Positions 22,699-29,957 of a stretch of DNA of 31,817 nt are shown here, one piece after another. Position 1 is the stretch's first letter, and the number at the start of each line of letters is the position of its first letter. Under the pieces are notes generated by a model. That model did no database searches. It worked only from the letters and a program-made list of their open reading frames with translations, and was not told where the DNA came from. The stretch covers positions 72,363 through 104,179 of the forward strand of contig DLGQ01000106.1 of the NCBI GenBank assembly GCA_002482775.1. The letters are read 5' to 3'. The DNA comes from Flavobacteriales bacterium UBA7690 (GTDB taxonomy: Bacteria; Bacteroidota; Bacteroidia; Flavobacteriales_F; PHOS-HE28). A program made the translations under genes and the position numbers.

Positions 22699-23667
22699 AT
22701 GATCATCGTCACCGGAGCAGCGGGTTTCATCGGCAGTGCATTGATCGGCGAACTGCTGCGGGCAGGCTGGCAGGATATCGTTGCCGTGGACGACTTTTCC
22801 CGGGCCGATAAGGCTGCGAACCTCGAAGGCAAGAAGCTCACCGCCCGCGTGGAGCGCAGTGAGTTCTTCGCTTGGCTGGACAAGAACGAGAAGTTAGTGC
22901 AGTTCATCTTCCACCTGGGTGCGAAGACGGACACCACGCTATTCGACAAAGCGATCTTCGATGAGCTGAACGTGCGCTACAGCCAGCGCATGTGGGAAGC
23001 CTGCGTGAAGTACGGCATCCCGCTCGTGTACGCTTCTTCGGCAGCTACGTACGGCGAAGGCGAGCACGGCTACAGCGATGCGGACGATACGCTTCCCTCC
23101 CAACTTAAGCCGTTGAATCCATACGGTGAGAGCAAGAACGATTTCGATAAGTGGGCGCTCGCACAGAACCAGAAACCCTTCTTTTGGGCCGGCCTGAAGT
23201 TCTTCAATGTGTATGGCCCGAACGAATACCACAAGGGCCGCATGGCGAGCGTGGTGTTCCATGCGTTCAACCAGATCCAGGCCAACGGCGGCATGAAGTT
23301 GTTCCGCAGCCACCGGCCAGACTACAAGGATGGTGAGCAGCTCCGCGACTTCGTATACGTGAAGGACCTTTGCCGGGTGTGCTTGTTCCTGATGGAGCAC
23401 CGCCAGAACAGCGGCCTCTACAACCTGGGCAGTGGCAAGGCACGCACGTTCCTGGACTTGGCGCACGCGACCTTCACGGCATTGGGTAAGCCGGAGAACA
23501 TCACCTTCATCGACACACCCGCTGATATCCGCGACAAGTACCAATACTTCACCGAGGCCGACATGCGCAAGTTGATCGCCATCGGTTACACGCGGCCGTT
23601 CGTCTCCTTGGAAGAAGGCGTAGCGGACTACGTGAAGAACTACTTGCTCAGCAACGCGCGCTGCTGA
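22699..23667 (+). CDS. hldD: ADP-L-glycero-D-manno-heptose 6-epimerase
   Basis: Epimerises C6 of ADP-D-glycero-D-manno-heptose to the L-glycero form used for the LPS inner core. The 322 residues hold the NADP motif GAAGFIG (6-12), HLGAKTDTT, SSAATYGEGEHGYSD, catalytic Y142/K146 in NPYGESK, and the HldD-typical FFNVYGPNEYHKGRMASVVFH. The ATG at 22699 is the family start; the frame upstream runs through the four-helix-bundle gene and is excluded. Together with waaA at 2371 this shows a Kdo-heptose LPS core. The MerR gene on the other strand ends 4 bases away. Confidence 0.95.
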   Translation: MIIVTGAAGFIGSALIGELLRAGWQDIVAVDDFSRADKAANLEGKKLTARVERSEFFAWLDKNEKLVQFIFHLGAKTDTTLFDKAIFDELNVRYSQRMWEACVKYGIPLVYASSAATYGEGEHGYSDADDTLPSQLKPLNPYGESKNDFDKWALAQNQKPFFWAGLKFFNVYGPNEYHKGRMASVVFHAFNQIQANGGMKLFRSHRPDYKDGEQLRDFVYVKDLCRVCLFLMEHRQNSGLYNLGSGKARTFLDLAHATFTALGKPENITFIDTPADIRDKYQYFTEADMRKLIAIGYTRPFVSLEEGVADYVKNYLLSNARC

Positions 23668-23671
23668 ACGG

Positions 23672-24025
23672 TCAGTTGGCGTTGCCGTCTCGCAGCATCA
23701 CCAGTTTGGTGCGGATCTCCAGCAACCGATCGCGCAGCGCATCTAGATCCAATGTGGTGGCCACTTCCTGCTGTTCGGTCTTGCGCAATTGATCGCGCGC
23801 ACCTTGCAACGTGAAGCCTTTCTCCTTCACAAGGTGTTGGATCCGTTGCAGCTGCTCGATGTCCTTCTTCGTGTAGAGCCGATCGCCTTTGCCGGTGCGC
23901 TTCGGCTTCAAGGTGCCGAACTCTTTTTCCCAGTAGCGGATCAACGAGGTGTTCACCCCGAGTTGTTCGGCCACTTCACCGATGGACCAGTACAACTTCT
24001 CGATCGTCTTCTCCTTCCAGGGCAT
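23672..24025 (-). CDS. MerR-family transcriptional regulator
   Basis: A 117-residue DNA-binding protein. The winged helix-turn-helix is complete: LYWSIGEVAEQLGVNTSLIRYWEKEFGTLKPKR, then RLYTKKDIEQLQRIQHLVKEKGFTLQGARDQL. The remaining C-terminal helix (LDLDALRDRLLEIRTKLVMLRD) is a dimerisation helix. There is no effector domain or Cys metal site, as in the short MerR proteins widespread in Bacteroidota. Target genes are unknown. It lies downstream of the M23 peptidase gene on the same strand with 32 bases between; a TAAATTCG box in that gap may give it its own promoter. Confidence 0.9.
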   Translation of the reverse strand: MPWKEKTIEKLYWSIGEVAEQLGVNTSLIRYWEKEFGTLKPKRTGKGDRLYTKKDIEQLQRIQHLVKEKGFTLQGARDQLRKTEQQEVATTLDLDALRDRLLEIRTKLVMLRDGNAN

Positions 24026-24048
24026 GCTCTCTCGATAAGGGCGAACGC

Positions 24049-24056
24049 GAATTTAC
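24049..24056 (-). promoter_or_regulatory. promoter box of the MerR gene
   Basis: TAAATTCG on the minus strand, 23 bases before the ATG at 24025 and one base after the M23 peptidase stop. It matches TAnnTTYG; no TTG at the expected place. Confidence 0.35.
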
Positions 24057-24057
24057 C

Positions 24058-25029
24058 TCAGTCGAGGGATTGTCCGGCGTTACGCGAAAGTTCCAACATC
24101 CGTGCGTATTCCTCGGGAGAGAGGTCGTTAAAGTAATAGTTCGCCGGATCAACCGGTTCGCCACCCTTGTGGACTTCGTAGTGCAGGTGCGGCCCTGCGC
24201 TCAATCCGGTGTTGCCCACCAAGCCGATCACATCGCCACGTTTCACACGCTGACCATTGCGCACTTTCAGCTCGCTGAGGTGGGCGTACAATGTTTCGTA
24301 GTCGAAGCCATGGTCCACCACCACGTGCGTGCCGTAACCGTTGGTGGCATAATCGGCGAAGGTGACCTTGCCATCGCCCGTGGCGTAGATGGGTGTGCCC
24401 TGTTTGGCCGTGAAATCCATACCCGCATGGAACTTCGGGATCTTGTGGATCGGGTGTATCCGCATGCCGAAACCACCGGCGGTCTGTGTGAGGTCTTCGT
24501 TCGGGATCGGCTGCACCGCGGGGATGCTCGCCAGCATCTCCTGTTTGCGCAGGACGAGCGAAGCCACTTCATCCAACGACTTGGATTGCACCACGAGTTG
24601 CCGTGTCAGCCCATCCAGCCGCTTCTTCGTGGCGACCACCATGTCGCTGCTGGCGAATCCGCTCAGGTCCTTGTAGCGGTCCACGCCACCGGCACCGGCT
24701 TGGCGGATGCTCGCGGGCAGTGGATCGGCTTCGAAGATCACACGGTATATGTTGTCGTCGCGGCGCCGCACGTCGTAGAGCACACCTTCCAACTCGCCCA
24801 ATTGTTTGTTCAGCAGTTCGTATTGCAGCAGGAGTTGTTGGTTCTCCCGGCGGAACTGGGCTTCCTTGGGCGAATCAACGAACTGGTACACGAGGAAGAT
24901 GCCAAGCACCCCTACGAGCAGGCCGGGGCTAAGCGCCAGCAGCGTACGTTTCGTCTTCTGCCAGGCCGATAGCCGGATCCGCTCGAAGTTGAGCGTCTTG
25001 GGGTTGAAGCGGTACTTCTGCTCGGCCAT
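24058..25029 (-). CDS. membrane-anchored M23 (LytM) peptidase
   Basis: A cell-wall endopeptidase of 323 residues. After a short cytoplasmic start, one membrane helix (about 30-50, LLALSPGLLVGVLGIFLVYQF) is followed by a coiled-coil-like region (55-90, 130-170) and the catalytic domain. The zinc ligands and catalytic histidines are all present: H201 and D205 in HAGMDF, H250 in LYAHLSE, and H281-x-H283 in GPHLHYEVH, so it should be active, unlike the degenerate EnvC/NlpD type. ATG 25029 is preferred: the frame upstream crosses the alaS promoter. It acts in the periplasm, possibly in septum splitting or growth. It is divergent from alaS. Confidence 0.92.
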   Translation of the reverse strand: MAEQKYRFNPKTLNFERIRLSAWQKTKRTLLALSPGLLVGVLGIFLVYQFVDSPKEAQFRRENQQLLLQYELLNKQLGELEGVLYDVRRRDDNIYRVIFEADPLPASIRQAGAGGVDRYKDLSGFASSDMVVATKKRLDGLTRQLVVQSKSLDEVASLVLRKQEMLASIPAVQPIPNEDLTQTAGGFGMRIHPIHKIPKFHAGMDFTAKQGTPIYATGDGKVTFADYATNGYGTHVVVDHGFDYETLYAHLSELKVRNGQRVKRGDVIGLVGNTGLSAGPHLHYEVHKGGEPVDPANYYFNDLSPEEYARMLELSRNAGQSLD

Positions 25030-25050
25030 GGCTTCCGCGAACGGGAACGG

Positions 25051-25058
25051 CGAAGTTA
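25051..25058 (-). promoter_or_regulatory. promoter-like box of the M23 peptidase gene
   Basis: TAACTTCG on the minus strand, 21 bases before the ATG at 25029, in the 133-base divergent gap with alaS. Confidence 0.35.
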
Positions 25059-25095
25059 ACGGCTCTTCCGCGCTGTACGGAACACGGCACTTCGG

Positions 25096-25103
25096 TACTT
25101 TCG
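25096..25103 (+). promoter_or_regulatory. promoter-like box of alaS
   Basis: TACTTTCG on the plus strand, 59 bases before the alaS ATG. It matches TAnnTTYG. The 59-base leader is longer than for most boxes in the window. Confidence 0.4.
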
Positions 25104-25162
25104 CGACCCGTTCCGCCCCCCGCGATCCTGCGGGACTGCGGAAGCAGCCAGCCTTTCCCACC

Positions 25163-27769
25163 ATGCTCACGTCCCAGCAGATCCGCCAAGCCTTCCTCGA
25201 TCATTTCGCCAAGCACGGGCACACCATAGTGCCTAGCGCACCCATGGTGGTGAAAGATGACCCCACGTTGATGTTCACCAACGCGGGCATGAACCAGTTC
25301 AAGGACCTGTTCCTGGGCAACCGCCCCGCGAAGGACAAACGCATCGCCGATACGCAGAAGTGCCTGCGCGTTTCCGGCAAACACAACGACCTGGAAGAAG
25401 TAGGTATCGACACCTACCACCACACCATGTTCGAGATGCTCGGCAACTGGAGCTTTGGCGATTACTTCAAGAAAGAAGCGATACAATGGGCGTGGGAGCT
25501 GCTGGTGGATACCTACAAGATCGATACGGCGAACATCTATGTGACCTACTTCGGCGGTGATGCGAAAGATGGCTTGGAGGCCGATGAAGAGACCCGCCAG
25601 CTCTGGCTGAACTACTTGCCGGCGGACAAAGTGCTTCCCTTCTCGCGCAAGGATAATTTCTGGGAGATGGGCGATACCGGCCCGTGCGGACCATGCACGG
25701 AGATCCACGTGGACGTGCGCACGGCGGAAGAGAAAGTGCAGAAGAGCGGGCGCGAATTGGTGAACAACGATCACCCGCAAGTGATCGAGATCTGGAACAA
25801 CGTGTTCATGCAGTTCGAGCGCAAGGCCGATGGCTCCCTCGTGACACTGCCCGCGCAGCACGTGGATACCGGCATGGGCTTCGAGCGCTTATGCATGGTG
25901 CTGCAAGGCAAGCGCAGCAACTACGACACGGATGTGTTCCAGCCGTTGATCCAAGTCCTCGCGAAGAAGTGTGGCAAGACCTATGGCAAGGAAGAAAAAG
26001 CGGACATCGCCATGCGCGTGATCGCGGATCACCTGCGTGCGATCAGCTTCGCCATTGCCGATGGACAACTGCCGAGCAACACCGGTGCGGGGTATGTGAT
26101 CCGCCGGATCCTGCGTCGAGCTGTGCGTTATGGCTACAGTTTCCTCGGGTTCAACGAACCGTTCATGTACACGCTGGTGCCCGTGCTCGCTGCGCAGATG
26201 GGCGACCAGTTCCCGGAACTGAAGAAGCAGCAAGGCATCATCGAGAATGTGATGCTGGAAGAAGAGAAAGCCTTCCTGCGCACGTTGGAGCAAGGCACGA
26301 AACGGATCGAAGGAGCCTTGGCGGAAAGCAAAGGAACCTTGCCTGGCGACCGCGCATTTGAACTCTTCGACACCTTCGGATTCCCCATCGACCTCACCCA
26401 GTTGATCGCACGCGAACAAGGCCGCGAGGTGGACATGGTCGGTTTCGAAGCTGAACTACAGAAACAGAAAGAACGTTCCCGTGCAGCAACGGCCGTCACC
26501 ACGGGGGATTGGACGGAACTTGGAACAGGTGAGACCACCTTCGTCGGATACGACGAGTTGAGCAGTGCGGCGCACATCCTGCGCTACCGCAAGGTCTCGG
26601 GCAAAGGCGGCGATCAGTACCAGATCGTATTGGACCGTACACCCTTTTATGCGGAAGGTGGTGGACAGGTCGGCGATCAAGGTTGGTTGATCAACGGAGA
26701 GGAGAAGATCGAAGTGGTGGACACCAAGCGGGAGAACCAGTTGGTGGTGCATTTCACCAAGGCCTTACCGAAGAATGTGAAAGCCTCCTTCACCGCACAG
26801 GTGGATGGCCAACGTCGCGCCCTGACGCAACGCAACCACACGGCCACGCACTTATTGCACCATGTGTTGCGCAAGCACCTGGGCACGCACGTGGAACAGA
26901 AAGGTTCGCTCGTAGCACCGGATCGCCTGCGTTTCGACATCAGCCATTTCGCGAAGGTGACAGCTGAGGAACTGGGGAGGGTCGAACACGATGTGAACGC
27001 GATGATCGCGGACGATATCCGTTTCGAAGACCTGCGCAACGTGCCCATCGAGGAGGCGAAGGCCATGGGTGCCATGGCGCTCTTCGGCGAGAAGTACGGC
27101 GAAAGTGTGCGTGTGGTGAAGTTCGGCCCAAGCGTGGAACTGTGTGGTGGAACGCACGTGCCGCGCACCGGCACCATCGGCCCGTTCCGCATCGTGAGCG
27201 AAAGTGCATTGGCCGCCGGAATACGGCGTATCGAAGCCATCACCAGCGAAGAGGCCGAACGCATGATCAACGAGAAGTTGGCCAAGCTGGATGCCATCAA
27301 CACACTGCTGAAGAACCCGGCTGATGTGGTGGCAGCGGTGGAAAAGCTCGTGGAGCAGAACACCGCATTGGGCAAAGAAGTGGAGAAAGCAGCCAAGGAG
27401 CGTGTGCGGGGGTATGCCGCATCGTTGCCCGCCAAAGCCAAGGCGAACTCCAAAGGGGTGAAGGTGCTCGTGGAGCGTTTGGACCTGGATGCACAAAGCC
27501 TGAAGGACCTCGGTTTCGCCCTGCGCGAACAGCACGCCGACCTGGCCTTCGTTGCGGGTTCCGTGATCGATGGCAAACCGATGCTCGCGGTTTCCTTAGG
27601 CAAGGCCTTCTCGGATGCCACCGGCCTCAAAGCCGTGGACATCATCAAGCAGATCAGCCCGGATATCAAAGGCGGTGGCGGTGGCCAGCCCGATTTCGCT
27701 ACGGCAGGTGGTAAGGAGCCGGGCGGTATGGCCAACGCGTTGCAGAAGGCCGAAAGCCTGCTGGGATAA
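25163..27769 (+). CDS. alaS: alanyl-tRNA synthetase
   Basis: Charges tRNA-Ala and edits mischarged Ser and Gly. The full 868 residues carry the class II aminoacylation domain (FTNAGMNQFKDLFLG, RVSGKHNDLEEVG, TYHHTMFEMLGNWSFGDYFK, DTGPCGPCTEIHVD, TGMGFERL), the tRNA-recognition part with IRRILRRAVRYG, the editing domain with zinc motifs HTATH near residue 559 and CGGTH near 660, and the C-Ala domain ending GGGGGQPDFATAGGK. The ATG at 25163 begins MLTSQQIRQAFLDHFAKHGH, the normal start; the longer frame to 24806 runs over the M23 gene and is rejected. Nothing appears truncated. Confidence 0.97.
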   Translation: MLTSQQIRQAFLDHFAKHGHTIVPSAPMVVKDDPTLMFTNAGMNQFKDLFLGNRPAKDKRIADTQKCLRVSGKHNDLEEVGIDTYHHTMFEMLGNWSFGDYFKKEAIQWAWELLVDTYKIDTANIYVTYFGGDAKDGLEADEETRQLWLNYLPADKVLPFSRKDNFWEMGDTGPCGPCTEIHVDVRTAEEKVQKSGRELVNNDHPQVIEIWNNVFMQFERKADGSLVTLPAQHVDTGMGFERLCMVLQGKRSNYDTDVFQPLIQVLAKKCGKTYGKEEKADIAMRVIADHLRAISFAIADGQLPSNTGAGYVIRRILRRAVRYGYSFLGFNEPFMYTLVPVLAAQMGDQFPELKKQQGIIENVMLEEEKAFLRTLEQGTKRIEGALAESKGTLPGDRAFELFDTFGFPIDLTQLIAREQGREVDMVGFEAELQKQKERSRAATAVTTGDWTELGTGETTFVGYDELSSAAHILRYRKVSGKGGDQYQIVLDRTPFYAEGGGQVGDQGWLINGEEKIEVVDTKRENQLVVHFTKALPKNVKASFTAQVDGQRRALTQRNHTATHLLHHVLRKHLGTHVEQKGSLVAPDRLRFDISHFAKVTAEELGRVEHDVNAMIADDIRFEDLRNVPIEEAKAMGAMALFGEKYGESVRVVKFGPSVELCGGTHVPRTGTIGPFRIVSESALAAGIRRIEAITSEEAERMINEKLAKLDAINTLLKNPADVVAAVEKLVEQNTALGKEVEKAAKERVRGYAASLPAKAKANSKGVKVLVERLDLDAQSLKDLGFALREQHADLAFVAGSVIDGKPMLAVSLGKAFSDATGLKAVDIIKQISPDIKGGGGGQPDFATAGGKEPGGMANALQKAESLLG

Positions 27770-27818
27770 GCTCCTTTCGCAAGCAGGATCGTTCCTGTTG
27801 GTGGCTGGTGCAGAACGC

Positions 27819-27842
27819 AAAAGCCCCGGCTTGCGCCAGGGC
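27819..27842 (-). terminator. rho-independent terminator after the DUF5684 gene
   Basis: Read on the minus strand: GCCCTGGC, a GCAA tetraloop, GCCGGGGC, then TTTT. The 8-base stem has one G-U pair. It lies 40 bases after the stop of the 27883 gene. On the plus strand the stem has a C-A mismatch and no T-run, so it does not serve alaS well. Confidence 0.65.
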
Positions 27843-27882
27843 CTTCACGGAATGATCTCGGGAGAGCGAGTTCGGATGCGGT

Positions 27883-28326
27883 TCACGCCATCATGGGCCG
27901 CGGCGTAAGCTTCGTAGGTTTAGGCAGGTCTTGCTGTCCGTAGAGAGGCCCCAGGTACTGGTTATCGTCATCCATGGCCAGGTTCAGGATGTACAGGCCA
28001 TTGAGCACGAACACGAGGATGTAATCCAGCATGCTGCGTTTGCCGAAGCACTGCACGACTTCGATCCACACCTTGGGCAGGAAGTAGAGTTGTCCGTAGA
28101 TCGGGATCAGGAATAGCCACCCTTGCCAAGCGGGGCGCCCCACGATCTTCAAGAACACGATCACGTTCCATACAGGAACGAAGGCTGCTGCACCCGGCAA
28201 GCGGCACTTCTCGTACAGGCGCCATTGGGCGAGCAGGGCGATGATGGTGATGAAGCCGATCGCGTAATAAAGGGCACTGCCCATCTTCGCGTACAGCATA
28301 TCGTGAACATTAGACAGCCAATCCAT
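27883..28326 (-). CDS. DUF5684-type membrane protein
   Basis: A 147-residue membrane protein with about four hydrophobic segments: YYAIGFITIIALLAQW, AFVPVWNVIVFLKIV, GWLFLIPIYGQLYFL and LDYILVFVLNGLYIL. The WRLYEKCRLPGAAAFVPVWN...GRPAWQGWLFLIPIYG pattern is the DUF5684 signature, also found as the N-terminal membrane part of Bacteroidota signal peptidase I. Function is unknown. ATG 28326 gives a short soluble start; the frame upstream to 28467 has no membrane or other features and is not used. A terminator follows at 27819. No clear promoter box was found in the 214-base gap upstream. Confidence 0.8.
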   Translation of the reverse strand: MDWLSNVHDMLYAKMGSALYYAIGFITIIALLAQWRLYEKCRLPGAAAFVPVWNVIVFLKIVGRPAWQGWLFLIPIYGQLYFLPKVWIEVVQCFGKRSMLDYILVFVLNGLYILNLAMDDDNQYLGPLYGQQDLPKPTKLTPRPMMA

Positions 28327-28540
28327 GACAGCAGGTTTTACGGTTTCGGACTTCTCCTTTCCGCAGTGGTTCCTTGGGTAGGACGTATCACTAGGACGAA
28401 GGTTGCTTGCGGAACGCTGCCTGCGACAGGCTTCGTATGTGTGTTTCGACCAACGGTTTGTTGGCAACGGTCAACGGCCCCAGGAGCATGAGAGGAACGC
28501 CGTTGGAAGGCCAGAGCTACTTGATATACAGCCCAATAGC

Positions 28541-29716
28541 TCAGCCCTTGGGCACGGCATAGGCCTTCACATCGGCTTCGGTGATCTCTTTCCCGCTCAG
28601 GATCACCAGCCGCTCGATCACGTTGCGCAGCTCCCGCACGTTGCCTGTCCAGGGCAGCTTTTGAAGCTCTTTCACGGCTTTTTCCGCCATCGGTTTAGGG
28701 GCGATCCCCTGCTCCCCGCATACCTGGCTAATGAAGTGTTCGGCCAGTAGGGGGATGTCCTCCAAACGCTCTGCCAGGGTGGGCACGTGGATCGGGATCA
28801 CGCTGAGGCGGTGGTAAAGATCCTCCCGGAAATTGCCGTTGGCGATCTCCTTTTTCAGGTCCTTGTTGGTCGCCGCGATCACACGCACGTTCACCTGCAC
28901 GTCCTTATCGCCACCCACGGGTGTGATTCGCCCTTCCTGCAAGGCCCTTAGCACCTTCGCCTGTGCGGCCAAGGCCATGTCGCCGATCTCGTCCAGGAAC
29001 AACGTTCCACCGTCGGCTAGTTCGAATTTCCCTTTGCGGTCCTTGATGGCGCTTGTGAAGCTGCCCTTCATGTGTCCGAAGAGCTCGCTCTCGATCAACT
29101 CGCCGGGGATCGCGGCGCAGTTCACCTCGATGTAGGCGTTGTTCGCGCGGTTGCTTTTCTGGTGGATCAAACGGGCCACGCCTTCCTTACCAGCGCCATT
29201 ACCCCCGGTTATCAGCACACGCGCATCGCTGGGCGCCACCTTTTCGATCATCTCGCGGATCACGCCCAAGGCCTTGCTCTCGCCGATCATCTGCACGCCG
29301 TTGCCCTTGGCCTTACCCACCTTCTGGCGCAGCACCTTCGTCTCTTGCACCAGGTTGCCACGGTCCAGCGCGTTGCGCACGCTCACCAATATCCGGCTGA
29401 TGTTGGGTGGTTTCTCGATGAAGTCGAAGGCGCCTTTCTTCAGCGCTTCCACAGCGGTATCGATGGTTCCATGGCCGCTGATCATGATCACCGGCACATC
29501 ATCGTTGTGGGCCATCAGCTTCTGCAGGAACTCCAGCCCGTCCATCTTCGGCATCTTGATGTCGCAGAGGATCACATCGTAGCCCCCTTTCTTGGCCTTC
29601 TCCAACCCGGCAGCACCGTCCTCGGCCTCATCCACGCTGTGTTTCTCGTGCTCCAGGATATCGCGCAGGGCATTGCGGATGGCTTTTTCGTCGTCTATGA
29701 TCAGTATCTTGGGCAT
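28541..29716 (-). CDS. NtrC-type response regulator with AAA+ domain but no DNA-binding domain
   Basis: A 391-residue response regulator. The receiver domain (1-120) has D8/D9, the phospho-acceptor D52 in CDIKMP, S80 and K102. The AAA+ ATPase has Walker A GGNGAGKE (171-178), Walker B FLDE (240-243), and the arginine-finger region NFREDLYHRL. Two points are odd: the sigma-54 contact loop, normally GAFTGA, reads GSFTSA (218-223), and the protein ends at ADVKAYAVPKG, right after the AAA+ domain, without the Fis-type helix-turn-helix. I believe similar short forms occur in other Bacteroidota, so this is probably not a truncation. No partner kinase is adjacent. ATG 29716 starts MPKILIIDDE. Confidence 0.92.
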   Translation of the reverse strand: MPKILIIDDEKAIRNALRDILEHEKHSVDEAEDGAAGLEKAKKGGYDVILCDIKMPKMDGLEFLQKLMAHNDDVPVIMISGHGTIDTAVEALKKGAFDFIEKPPNISRILVSVRNALDRGNLVQETKVLRQKVGKAKGNGVQMIGESKALGVIREMIEKVAPSDARVLITGGNGAGKEGVARLIHQKSNRANNAYIEVNCAAIPGELIESELFGHMKGSFTSAIKDRKGKFELADGGTLFLDEIGDMALAAQAKVLRALQEGRITPVGGDKDVQVNVRVIAATNKDLKKEIANGNFREDLYHRLSVIPIHVPTLAERLEDIPLLAEHFISQVCGEQGIAPKPMAEKAVKELQKLPWTGNVRELRNVIERLVILSGKEITEADVKAYAVPKG

Positions 29717-29737
29717 GCCGGGTAGGTTGCTACCGAG

Positions 29738-29745
29738 CAAAGATG
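29738..29745 (-). promoter_or_regulatory. promoter-like box of the response regulator gene
   Basis: CATCTTTG on the minus strand, 21 bases before the ATG at 29716. The same octamer precedes rmlB at 14716. Confidence 0.35.
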
Positions 29746-29957
29746 GGCCCAGCGAAGGCAATACCGGAGCACAAAGCGGGCAACCCTGTCCGAGGGGCGC
29801 GTCTGCCATAGGAACGGTGCTTTCCCGCTTTGATCTCGTTGTTATACCTCAATGACCATGCGAACGAGCCCCGCCTTGCGGCGACCACCGCTGTGGTGCC
29901 TCACGCTCAGCCCCATGGTCGTGAAAAGTTCGAGCACCATACTTCAAAAGCCACCCC

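Noticed and set aside
24806..25162. In-frame N-terminal extension of alaS of about 119 codons
   Set aside because: It lies over the M23 peptidase start and the divergent promoter region; MLTSQQIRQ at 25163 is the normal AlaRS start.
26677..27735. 352-codon minus-strand open frame
   Set aside because: Shadow of alaS; Ser/Thr/Arg-rich translation without family features.
28327..28540. Intergenic gap searched for an RNA gene or riboswitch
   Set aside because: Only short stems (for example GCCTG-CGA-CAGGC) were found, with no conserved RNA motif that I recognise.
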